Assembly: GCA_041158225.1 (NCBI GenBank)
Contig: JBEBBU010000099.1
Coordinates: 1 to 32,597 of the forward strand
Source: JBEBBU01 sp041158225
Lineage (GTDB): Bacteria; Pseudomonadota; Gammaproteobacteria; Methylococcales; Methylococcaceae
Length of the DNA: 32,597 nt
Direction of reading: 5' to 3'
Part shown: positions 1 through 7,224 of the stretch, one piece after another
Layout of the letters: each line of letters starts with the position of its first letter
Numbering within the stretch: the stretch's first letter is position 1
Translations under genes and position numbers: made by a program
The notes under the pieces: generated by a model
Told to the model about the DNA's origin: nothing
Seen by the model: the letters and a program-made list of their open reading frames with translations, nothing else
Databases searched by the model: none

Positions 1-2922
1 CCTGTCGCTGAACCGCCAGTGCCCCCAAGAGAACTGCCTGCCGTGCCCGGTTTTGCGCATGAGGAGCCGGACGAGGACGAGGATGATGACACCATTCCGG
101 CTGGGAAAACTGCACCAGCTCCAGCGGTAGCTGTAATTCCGCAACCGGAGTTGAAGCCGCCGCTGCAGCAGGCCGATGCACCGGGCGATCTTCAGGAAGA
201 GGAACAGATGGAGGCGCCGCACGAACCAGCGCCACTGCTGGCCACTGCCCCGCATATGTCCAGAGGGCATGTCACCCTGCATCAGGAGCCGGACAGTCCA
301 CGCGAGGCTGAACTGCCGGCGGGTGATCCCGGCTGGAACTGCAACAAGGCGGAAGACAGAAAAACCTGGGACTGTGATCTGGTCGGGGCTGATCCGCGTG
401 GCCTGCCGCACAGTATTGGCGATAATGGCCAGCGCGGCCCTGAGTGGAGCGAGTCAGGAGCGCTTACTCCGCAGGATGAGCAGCGCTTCAGCAGCCTGCT
501 GGCCATGATGCCCGCTGATCCATGGGCCAATGCCTGCACAGGCAAGACCGAGCGTGATGCCATGAAAAACTTCCTGCTGTCTCCGGCTGACCGCAAGCTC
601 CGGGAAACGGCATCGACTGATGCCCGAGGCAACTACGGCGAACTGCAGCATGGGGAAATTGCTACCTTTGTCGGGACTGCCGAGGTTACACGTGCCGACC
701 AGCATGTCCAGGGACATTCCCTGAGTTTCAATACCACGGCGAACACCGTGAACGCCCGTGGTAATGCCCTGTATCGTGAAAAAGGCATGGCTATGGCCGG
801 CGATTCCGCCTTCATGGACATGGATACCGGCAAAGGGGTGCTGCGTAATGCCCAGTTCATTATCGAAACCATGCCATCACGCGGAACCGCGCGTACGGTC
901 TATCTGGACAGCAATAACCAGATGCGCTTCAGCCGTACCACTTATACCACCTGTCCTCTGGGCAACAAGGACTGGCTGCTGCATGCCGATGTTGTTGATA
1001 TGGACAAGAAAGAGGGCTGGGGTGAGGCCAGGCACGCCTGGATGGAGTTCGAGGGGCTGCCCATCTTTTATACGCCCTATATGCGTTTTCCGATTGATGA
1101 CCGTCGCCAGAGTGGTCTGCTGGCGCCTACCTTTGGTCAGTCGCGTGTGGGTGGTTTCAATATTTCCGCTCCCTACTATTTCAATCTGGCGCCCAATTAC
1201 GATGACACACTGGTGCTGAGAGAGGTGACCAACCGTGGTCCGCTGGTGGGCAACGAGTTCCGCTATCTGACCGATCACCAGAAGGGGCGTCTGGCAGCTG
1301 AAATCATGCCCTATGACAGCGTGATGCAGCAGGCGCGAGGTATCGTCGGCTTCAAGGATCAGGGCAACTGGAGCGAAAACCTGTCATCGCTGGTGGATAT
1401 CAATTACGTCAGTGACCAGCTCTATCTCAACCAGCTGGGTAACTCTCTCAGGCTGGTACCTTCGCTGTACATGCACAGTCAGGCCAATCTGACCTACCGC
1501 ATGGACAACCTGAACCTGAAATTCCTCTCGGATTACTACGAAACCATCGATCCATCCATTCCGAATGGACTCAAGCCCTACAACCGTCTGCCTGCACTCC
1601 AGGCCAACTATCGCAGTCCGGTTGCTGATAGTGGCTTTGTCTTCGAAACCAAGTCAGAGGTCAGCAGCTTTGCCCATAATTCAGGGGACGTGAAGGGACA
1701 GCGTTTCAATCTCCGTCCGACCATTTCTTATCCTGTGCGCAAGCCGGAAGGCTTCGTGGTACCCAGCCTGTCGGTCCAGAACACCAATTATCTGCTGAGT
1801 GACATCCCCCCGGACACCCAGTCCATGAGTGGTCAGTACAGCAGCAGCATGAACCGCGTCGCCCCCATCGCTTCCATTGATTCAGGCCTGACCTTCGAGC
1901 GGGATCTCAATATTGGTGATCGCGCCATGCTGCAGACGCTGGAGCCGCGCCTGTTCTACCTGTATGTGCCGCATATCAACCAGAAGAATCTGCCGCTGTT
2001 TGATACGACTTACTACGATTACACCTTCAACCAGATGTTCCGCGAAAACCGCTTTGTCGGCAGTGACAGGATCGGCGATGCCAACCAGACCTCGCTGGCA
2101 TTGACCACGCGCCTGCTGGACGCCGACAGTGGCATGGAGCGCTTCAGGGCCAGTCTGGGCAAGGTGGTATACTTCTCGGATCCTACGGTAACGCTGCAGA
2201 GTGACATTCTCCAGGACTCCATTATCAATGAAAACTGTGGAGCTGCGCCACCGGTCAATACCCCCCAGTATGAAATATGGGCAACCTGCAGCAGGCAGGG
2301 GGCCGTCAGCTATTTCAACTATGACATGAGCGTGCCAGCCAGCCAGTACAATTTCAATGACTATATTGCCGAGGTGGGTGGTCGTATCTCGCGTGAATGG
2401 AGTTATGAACTGGGAGGGCAGGCTTCGCCATCCAGAGGACAGCTGGAGCGTGGGTCGGTGACGCTGCGTTATGACAATGATCGCAACCAGCTGCTCAATC
2501 TGTCCTACCGCTTCCGCCGCCCGATTACCGGCACTACGCCTGGTATTGACCAGAGCAATGTGAATACCAGCGGCTGGTACAGCACGCTTAACCAGACCGA
2601 TGCCTCCTTCAGGTTGCCGATTGCCAAGGATTTCTATGCCATCGCGCGCTGGCAGTATTCGCTGGAATACCAGATGACCCTGGACAGTTTTGCAGGTATC
2701 GAGCGCGATACCTGCTGCTGGCGTCTGAGTATCCTGGGGCGCCGCTACCAGAACGGTGTGGATGCCAGCAAGGAGCCTACCACCAATACCGGTATCTTTG
2801 TGCAGCTGGAGCTCAAGGGGCTTACGCGGCTGGGTGATCAGGTGGATCAGTTCCTCTACCGCAGTGTCGAAGGTTACCGTAAGCAGTCGGATCTTGAAGA
2901 ATCCTTTATTGGAGGCAACTGA
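1..2922 (+). CDS. lptD: LPS-assembly outer membrane protein LptD (5' partial)
   Basis: LptD is the outer-membrane beta-barrel that, plugged by LptE, inserts lipopolysaccharide into the outer leaflet. The reading frame is open back to base 1, so the signal peptide and true start lie upstream; the first in-window ATG (base 19) is internal. Numbering from that ATG, residues 1-190 are a Pro/Glu/Asp-rich stretch with C108 (WNC), C119 (WDC) and C173. The periplasmic OstA/jellyroll domain follows from about 190 (ELQHGEIATFVGTAEV), then the barrel from about 340 (PIFYTPYMRFPIDDRRQSG). C312 (TYTTC) and the adjacent pair C899-C900 (RDTCCW) match the cysteines that form the inter-domain disulfides of E. 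coli LptD. Two further cysteines, C740 and C757, sit in a barrel loop and have no E. coli counterpart that I recall. surA follows with a 1-base overlap, as in the classic lptD-surA operon. Confidence 0.96.
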   Translation, partial: PVAEPPVPPRELPAVPGFAHEEPDEDEDDDTIPAGKTAPAPAVAVIPQPELKPPLQQADAPGDLQEEEQMEAPHEPAPLLATAPHMSRGHVTLHQEPDSPREAELPAGDPGWNCNKAEDRKTWDCDLVGADPRGLPHSIGDNGQRGPEWSESGALTPQDEQRFSSLLAMMPADPWANACTGKTERDAMKNFLLSPADRKLRETASTDARGNYGELQHGEIATFVGTAEVTRADQHVQGHSLSFNTTANTVNARGNALYREKGMAMAGDSAFMDMDTGKGVLRNAQFIIETMPSRGTARTVYLDSNNQMRFSRTTYTTCPLGNKDWLLHADVVDMDKKEGWGEARHAWMEFEGLPIFYTPYMRFPIDDRRQSGLLAPTFGQSRVGGFNISAPYYFNLAPNYDDTLVLREVTNRGPLVGNEFRYLTDHQKGRLAAEIMPYDSVMQQARGIVGFKDQGNWSENLSSLVDINYVSDQLYLNQLGNSLRLVPSLYMHSQANLTYRMDNLNLKFLSDYYETIDPSIPNGLKPYNRLPALQANYRSPVADSGFVFETKSEVSSFAHNSGDVKGQRFNLRPTISYPVRKPEGFVVPSLSVQNTNYLLSDIPPDTQSMSGQYSSSMNRVAPIASIDSGLTFERDLNIGDRAMLQTLEPRLFYLYVPHINQKNLPLFDTTYYDYTFNQMFRENRFVGSDRIGDANQTSLALTTRLLDADSGMERFRASLGKVVYFSDPTVTLQSDILQDSIINENCGAAPPVNTPQYEIWATCSRQGAVSYFNYDMSVPASQYNFNDYIAEVGGRISREWSYELGGQASPSRGQLERGSVTLRYDNDRNQLLNLSYRFRRPITGTTPGIDQSNVNTSGWYSTLNQTDASFRLPIAKDFYAIARWQYSLEYQMTLDSFAGIERDTCCWRLSILGRRYQNGVDASKEPTTNTGIFVQLELKGLTRLGDQVDQFLYRSVEGYRKQSDLEESFIGGN

Positions 2923-4238
2923 TGAGCGTGATGCAGCGACTGTTCTGCATGCTTTTTTTCCTGCTTGCATCCGTGCCGTGCTGGTCTGCCCTGGATCGTA
3001 TCGTGGCGGTGGTGGATGAAGGCGTGATACTGGAAAGCGAGCTTGAGCGCAAGATGATGTCCATCAAGCAGAGTCTCCGCGCCAATGGTACGCCGATGCC
3101 GCCGGATTCGGTGCTGGCGCGGCAGGTGCTGGAGCGTCTGGTACTGGACAAGGTCCAGCTGCTCCAGGCCGAGCGCGCCGGGATTCATGTGGATGATGAA
3201 ACCCTGCGGTCTGCTGTCGAGCAGATTGCCCAGAGAAACAATCTGACGATTGACCAGTTCAGGCGTTCCCTGCAGCACGAGGGTATCGAGTACAGCGATT
3301 TTCTCAACCAGATCCGCAGCGAAATCGCCATCAGCCGTTTCCGTTCCAGTCAGGTCAATGGCCAGATCAAGGTCAGTGATCGGGAAGTCCAGCATTATCT
3401 GGATACCAAGGAAATGAAAGGCGAGTCGGTCGATGTCGAATATGCGCTTTCGCATATCCTGATTGCCACGCCTTCTTCGGCAAGCTCGGCCCAGGTCAGG
3501 CATGCGCGCGAGCGTGCGGAAAAACTCATGGCTGAGCTCAAGGCCGGGCTGGACTTTCGTGATGCCGCCCTGCGCCAGTCCGATGATGAGGCGGCCCTGA
3601 CCGGTGGTGATCTGGGCTGGCGCAAGCTGAGCCAGTTGCCTACCCTGTTTGCCGATGAGGTGCCTCACATGAAAAAGGGGCAGCTGGCCGGACCATTTCA
3701 TAATCCCAGCGGTTATCACATCATCCGTCTGACCGATGTGCGTGGCGGGGAGTCCATCCGTCTGACCAAGACCCATGTCAGGCATATACTGATAAAGCCC
3801 AATGAAGTGCTGTCCGACGATGAGGCACGCAACAAGCTGGTGGCGCTGAAAACCCGTATTGAAAATGGTGATGACTTCAGTGAGCTGGCGCGTGCCCACT
3901 CAGATGACAAAGGATCGGCCATCAAGGGCGGGGATCTTGGCTGGGTGCAGCCTGGTGCACTGGTACCGCCTTTCGAGGAAGCCATGAATGGCCTGGATGA
4001 CAATCAGCTGAGTGCGCCGGTGCAGACCCAGTTTGGCTGGCATCTTATCCAGGTACTGGGGCGGCAGGAATCCACGGATGGCGATGAAGTACTGAAGACC
4101 CGGGCGCGTGACGAAATCTTCAGGCGCAAGGTCGAAGAAGAAACTGAGCTGTGGCTGCGCAAACTGCGTGATGAAGCCTATGTCGAAATCAGACTGGAGG
4201 ACAACGCCGTTGATCCCACAGAATCCTTCATGCGTTAG
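2922..4238 (+). CDS. surA: Periplasmic chaperone / peptidyl-prolyl isomerase SurA
   Basis: SurA escorts unfolded outer-membrane proteins, including LptD, across the periplasm. The 438-residue product (E. coli 428) has a signal peptide at about 1-22 ending CWSA. The N-terminal chaperone domain begins LDRIVAVVDEGVILESELE, and two parvulin PPIC domains start near residue 175 (LSHILIATP) and residue 285 (VRHILIKPNE), each ending in the GGDLGW...PF pattern. A C-terminal helix follows. The ATG overlaps the lptD stop in TGATG and has GGAGGC just upstream, so the start is well supported. Coupling with its main client gene lptD follows the enterobacterial and pseudomonad arrangement. pdxA starts 1 base after the stop. 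Confidence 0.97.
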   Translation: MSVMQRLFCMLFFLLASVPCWSALDRIVAVVDEGVILESELERKMMSIKQSLRANGTPMPPDSVLARQVLERLVLDKVQLLQAERAGIHVDDETLRSAVEQIAQRNNLTIDQFRRSLQHEGIEYSDFLNQIRSEIAISRFRSSQVNGQIKVSDREVQHYLDTKEMKGESVDVEYALSHILIATPSSASSAQVRHARERAEKLMAELKAGLDFRDAALRQSDDEAALTGGDLGWRKLSQLPTLFADEVPHMKKGQLAGPFHNPSGYHIIRLTDVRGGESIRLTKTHVRHILIKPNEVLSDDEARNKLVALKTRIENGDDFSELARAHSDDKGSAIKGGDLGWVQPGALVPPFEEAMNGLDDNQLSAPVQTQFGWHLIQVLGRQESTDGDEVLKTRARDEIFRRKVEEETELWLRKLRDEAYVEIRLEDNAVDPTESFMR

Positions 4239-4239
4239 G

Positions 4240-5247
4240 ATGAGAGAGGGCGGAGAGACTCCCAGGCTGCTGATCAGTGTGGGCGAGCCTGCTGGTATTG
4301 GTCCTGATCTCTGTGTCGCCCTGCAGGCCGAGCGTTATCCGGATGCTGTCCTGACCCTGCTGGGTGATCCGCTGGTGCTGGCGCAGCGCGCCAGCCAGCT
4401 GGGTATCCGCTTTCAGCCGCATCTGCTGGATGAGGACAGCCCGACGCCTTTACCAGGCGTCATCAATCTTTGGCCGGTGCATTATCCGGTTGAAGTCGTA
4501 CCGGGCAGACTGGATGTCCGTAATGCCCGGCAGCTGCTACAGGCGCTGGAGCAGGGGGTGCAGGCCTGTCTTGCCGGCGACTATGCAGCGCTGGTGACTG
4601 CGCCGGTTCACAAGGGCGTGATCAATGACGCAGGTCACGCCTTTACCGGGCATACGGAATATATCGCAGAGCTTTCAGGCGGCTGGCCGGTCATGATGCT
4701 GACGGCACCCGGGCTCAGGGTGGCGCTGGTCACCACGCATATTCCCCTGTCCAGAGTCAGTGATGCGGTGACGCCGGATCTGCTGGAGCGAGTCATCCGC
4801 ATTGTGGAAAAAGATCTGCGCCAGCGCTACCACATTCCCCGGCCACTGATTGCAGTGTGTGGACTTAATCCGCACGCAGGTGAGGGCGGTCATCTCGGTG
4901 ATGAAGAAATACGTATCATCCAGCCAGTGCTGGATCGTCTGGCAGATGAAGGGCTGGCGCTGGAGGGAGCGTTTCCGGCAGATACCATTTTTGTGCCCGA
5001 GCACATGCGGCGCTATGATGCGGTACTGGCCATGTATCATGATCAGGGTCTGCCGGTACTCAAGCACATGGGGTTTGGTCAGGCCGTGAATGTCACGCTT
5101 GGGCTGCCCGTCATCCGCACTTCCGTGGATCATGGTACGGCACTGGATCGTGCGGGGCGCGGCAATGTCCACGCTGGCAGCCTGCATGCAGCCATTGCCG
5201 CGGCCCTTGACCAGTGTGTCAGACCAGCAGCAGAGGAATGCAGTTGA
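4240..5247 (+). CDS. pdxA: 4-hydroxythreonine-4-phosphate dehydrogenase PdxA
   Basis: PdxA is a cytosolic NAD-dependent, metal-dependent enzyme of DXP-dependent pyridoxal phosphate synthesis. It oxidises 4-phosphohydroxythreonine to the precursor that PdxJ condenses with deoxyxylulose phosphate. The ATG one base after the surA stop gives 335 residues, the normal family length; an open frame extends upstream but only inside surA. Family motifs are present in order: ISVGEPAGIGPDL at about 12-24, TAPVHKG near 120, FTGHTEY near 135 with a metal-ligand histidine, HYHDQG-type sequence (AMYHDQGLPVLKH), and SVDHGTALDRAGRG near the C-terminus. The order surA-pdxA-rsmA is conserved in many gammaproteobacteria. 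rsmA overlaps its 3' end by 10 bases. Confidence 0.96.
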   Translation: MREGGETPRLLISVGEPAGIGPDLCVALQAERYPDAVLTLLGDPLVLAQRASQLGIRFQPHLLDEDSPTPLPGVINLWPVHYPVEVVPGRLDVRNARQLLQALEQGVQACLAGDYAALVTAPVHKGVINDAGHAFTGHTEYIAELSGGWPVMMLTAPGLRVALVTTHIPLSRVSDAVTPDLLERVIRIVEKDLRQRYHIPRPLIAVCGLNPHAGEGGHLGDEEIRIIQPVLDRLADEGLALEGAFPADTIFVPEHMRRYDAVLAMYHDQGLPVLKHMGFGQAVNVTLGLPVIRTSVDHGTALDRAGRGNVHAGSLHAAIAAALDQCVRPAAEECS

Positions 5248-6020
5248 GCAGCCATATTCCGCGTAAACGTTTTGGCCAGAACTTCCTGCGTGACCATCAG
5301 GTCATCCAGTCCATAGCGGCTGCCATAGCACCGCGCCCGTCAGATCATCTGGTGGAAATAGGTCCGGGTGAAGGCGTGCTGACCAGCGCCCTGCTGGCGC
5401 AGGCCGGGCGTCTGGATGTCGTGGAAATCGACCGCGATCTGGTGGCTTTGCTGCAGCGGCAGTGGGGTAACCACGAGCGGTTTTTTCTGCATGAAGCAGA
5501 TGCGCTGCGCTTTGATTTTGGCGCGCTTGCCCCTAAGGGTGATGCCTCTCTGAGAGTGGTAGGCAATCTTCCCTACAATATTTCCACCCCGCTGATGTTC
5601 CATCTTTTCGAGCATGCAGCGCGGATTGATGACATGCACTTCATGCTGCAGAAAGAGGTGGTGGACAGGATCTGTGCCTTGCCGGGTGATTCGTCCTATG
5701 GCCGTCTCAGCATCATGACGCGCTACCACTGTGAGGCTGAGTGGCTGTTTGATGTGCCGCCCCACTGTTTCTATCCTGCGCCCAAGGTCATGTCGGCTGT
5801 GGTGCGTCTGGTGCCGCACCGTACGCGTGAACAGGCGCCCTCATCCTTTCCGGCGCTGGTGGCGGCAGCTTTCAACCAGCGTCGCAAGACACTGCGCAAC
5901 TCGTTAAGGCAGCTGGTCACTGATGAGCAGTGGCAACTGGCTGGGATTGATCCTTCCAGTCGTGCGGAGACGCTGTCACTGGAAGACTTTATGCGCCTTG
6001 CCCGGGTGATTTGGCAATAA
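5238..6020 (+). CDS. rsmA: 16S rRNA (A1518/A1519) dimethyltransferase RsmA/KsgA
   Basis: RsmA dimethylates two adjacent adenines in helix 45 of 16S rRNA late in 30S assembly, using SAM. The ATG at 5238 (MQLSSHIPRKRFGQNFL) has AGAGGA just upstream and gives 260 residues (E. coli 273). An in-frame ATG at 5214 lies further inside pdxA and would add eight residues that look non-native. SAM motif I is VEIGPGEGVLTSAL (39-52), the acidic loop is EIDRDL (63-68), and catalytic motif IV is NLPY (110-113). The KTLRNSLR stretch near the C-terminus is also typical. The gene closes the lptD operon: apaG and apaH, which follow in E. coli, are absent, and the stop codon abuts the A-tract of an opposing terminator. 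Confidence 0.97.
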   Translation: MQLSSHIPRKRFGQNFLRDHQVIQSIAAAIAPRPSDHLVEIGPGEGVLTSALLAQAGRLDVVEIDRDLVALLQRQWGNHERFFLHEADALRFDFGALAPKGDASLRVVGNLPYNISTPLMFHLFEHAARIDDMHFMLQKEVVDRICALPGDSSYGRLSIMTRYHCEAEWLFDVPPHCFYPAPKVMSAVVRLVPHRTREQAPSSFPALVAAAFNQRRKTLRNSLRQLVTDEQWQLAGIDPSSRAETLSLEDFMRLARVIWQ

Positions 6021-6052
6021 AAAACCCTGATGCCGGTTTCCCGGCATCAGGG
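6019..6052 (-). terminator. Rho-independent terminator for the lipoprotein gene
   Basis: A perfect 12-bp stem (CCCTGATGCCGG / CCGGCATCAGGG) with a TTTC loop spans 6025-6052. On the minus strand it is followed by T6 (plus-strand A-tract 6019-6024), so it is oriented to end transcription of the minus-strand lipoprotein gene. On the plus strand no T-run follows, so any termination of rsmA transcripts would be weaker. The A-tract overlaps the rsmA stop codon. Confidence 0.88.
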
Positions 6053-6071
6053 CTGGACGAGAAAACCCGAC

Positions 6072-6091
6072 CCTGAAGTGCTTACTTCAGG
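6072..6091 (-). other. Second 3' stem-loop spanning the lipoprotein stop codon
   Basis: A perfect 8-bp inverted repeat (CCTGAAGT / ACTTCAGG) with a 4-base loop includes the TAA stop of the minus-strand lipoprotein gene (6082-6084). In the transcript it lies about 20 bases upstream of the true terminator hairpin, giving two tandem hairpins at the mRNA 3' end. A stabilising role is an inference from highly expressed lpp-type messages. It has only a short T-run behind it (GGGTTTTC) and may contribute to termination. Confidence 0.6.
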
Positions 6092-6360
6092 TGAGCCTTC
6101 TTGAAGCCACGATCCAGCTTGGCGTTGACTTCTTCAGCAGCAGCAGCAGCGCGGCGAGCAGAAGAATCTGCGCTGGCAGCCTTGGCTTCTGCAGACTGTG
6201 CAGCAGCCAGTGCTTCGTCAGCAGTGCTCTTCAGGGAAGCCTGTTCTGCCTTGATACCGTCGATCTGGGTCTGCAGCTGGGTGATGTCGCCCTTGGTGGC
6301 GCAGCCAACAGACAGGCCAGCGATCATCAGTACTACTGCAAGCTTGGTTGCTTTCAACAT
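6082..6360 (-). CDS. Alanine-zipper murein lipoprotein (Lpp/OprI-like)
   Basis: This is a 92-residue small outer-membrane lipoprotein. Residues 1-19 form a lipoprotein signal peptide, and C20 in SVGC is the predicted lipidated residue, although the -3 position is S rather than the usual L. Residues 24-80 are an alanine-rich heptad coiled coil (for example ADEALAAAQSAEAKAASAD), as in the trimeric Lpp and OprI families. The protein ends in a basic tail, FKKAHLK, and a C-terminal lysine is the residue E. coli Lpp uses for covalent attachment to peptidoglycan. The start is fixed by GAGG 9 bases upstream of the ATG; the frame remains open upstream but that part has no lipoprotein signal. An L,D-transpeptidase-fold gene lies immediately upstream on the same strand. 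OprI-like versus true Braun-type Lpp cannot be decided by eye, so no symbol is given. Confidence 0.88.
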   Translation of the reverse strand: MLKATKLAVVLMIAGLSVGCATKGDITQLQTQIDGIKAEQASLKSTADEALAAAQSAEAKAASADSSARRAAAAAEEVNAKLDRGFKKAHLK

Positions 6361-6571
6361 AGTGATATCCTCAATAAAATAAGGTGAAACATTCAAAACA
6401 CAGAGAAATTCAAAAACATCCACTCCGGAGGGAATGTCCAGTAACCGCTGTTTTCTGGCAGCGACACTGGGTGAACATATGATCAATATGTAATCCCTGA
6501 GGGTGATTCTGCCTTAAAACCGCAAGGGTTGCCAGTCTTTTTTGGTTGCAGGTATGTTTCAGGATGCGATC

Positions 6572-7138
6572 TCAGCGGATAAGTACCGGGGTGCCCTGCC
6601 GGATCCACGGTGTCAGCTGGTCGATTTCCTCATTGGTCAGGGCGATGCATCCCTGGGTCCAGTCGAACTCATCGTGCACGGAGCGGTCGCCAGCGCCAAT
6701 GCCATGAATACCAATCTGGCCGCCCAGCGGCGTATCCTGGGGAGGGGTTGCTGAACTGAGGTGGGCGCGCATGACCTTGCGCACGGTGTCTTCGGAGACC
6801 ACGCCTCTGGTGTAGGCATGTCGGGCGATCAGCGGGTTGGGGTAGGTCAGGCCAAAGAAACGGTGAAACTTGCTGTTTTCATTGATCCAGCCTATGCGGT
6901 ATTCGCCCAGCGGGGTCTTGCCATCGCCCCGTTTTTTTTCCAGCGAACTGCCGCGCCTGCCCAGCGCAACATGCGGAAACACCACCATGGCCCGATCCTG
7001 CTGCATGATCTTGAGGGTATGCTGCCCGGTTTCAATGAGCAGCCAGACATCATTCTGGGGGATTACATCTGTGGCGGCATGGCTGTCTGCCGCTGTCAAA
7101 AGCATGGTGGCCAGTGCCAGACTGAAAAACTGCCTCAC
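6572..7138 (-). CDS. Secreted L,D-transpeptidase-fold (YkuD) protein
   Basis: This is a 188-residue periplasmic YkuD-domain protein. The GTG at 7138 is chosen because AAGGAGG stands 5-11 bases upstream and a clean signal peptide follows (MRQFFSLALATMLLTAADSHA); the upstream in-frame ATG at 7162 would place this ribosome-binding site inside the gene. Catalytic residues are visible as H145 (GIHGIG) and C164 in DWTQGCIALTNEEI, the form of the HGC motif found in one large subgroup of the family. The region GDGKTPLGEYRIGW (71-84) is also typical. Known members make 3-3 cross-links, attach Lpp to peptidoglycan, or (DpaA/YafK) detach it. The lipoprotein gene follows on the same strand after 211 bases, which suggests a link to lipoprotein anchoring, but the subtype is uncertain. 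Confidence 0.87.
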   Translation of the reverse strand: MRQFFSLALATMLLTAADSHAATDVIPQNDVWLLIETGQHTLKIMQQDRAMVVFPHVALGRRGSSLEKKRGDGKTPLGEYRIGWINENSKFHRFFGLTYPNPLIARHAYTRGVVSEDTVRKVMRAHLSSATPPQDTPLGGQIGIHGIGAGDRSVHDEFDWTQGCIALTNEEIDQLTPWIRQGTPVLIR

Positions 7139-7171
7139 CTTTTCCTCCTTAGGGGCGGTCAAAACGGTTAC

Positions 7172-7201
7172 AATTTACCGTAAATATAGCCTTTTTCACA
7201 A
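7172..7201 (-). promoter_or_regulatory. Candidate promoter of the L,D-transpeptidase gene
   Basis: On the minus strand, TTGTGA (7201-7196) and TAAATT (7177-7172) are separated by 18 bases, each matching 4 of 6 sigma-70 consensus positions. A start near 7165 would give a leader of roughly 27 bases. The segment between the two divergent genes (7139-7224) is AT-rich and must also carry the pgm promoter, for which I see no clear -35/-10 pair. Confidence 0.3.
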
Positions 7202-7224
7202 TCCAGCATGATGCAGTGGAGCCT

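Noticed and set aside
19..21. ATG as the start of lptD
   Set aside because: The frame is open upstream to base 1 and no signal peptide follows this ATG, so it is an internal methionine of a truncated gene.
1882..3899. Two long minus-strand open frames (362 and 341 codons) opposite lptD and surA
   Set aside because: Both are antisense to well-matched genes, lack a ribosome-binding site or family motif, and have shadow-frame composition.
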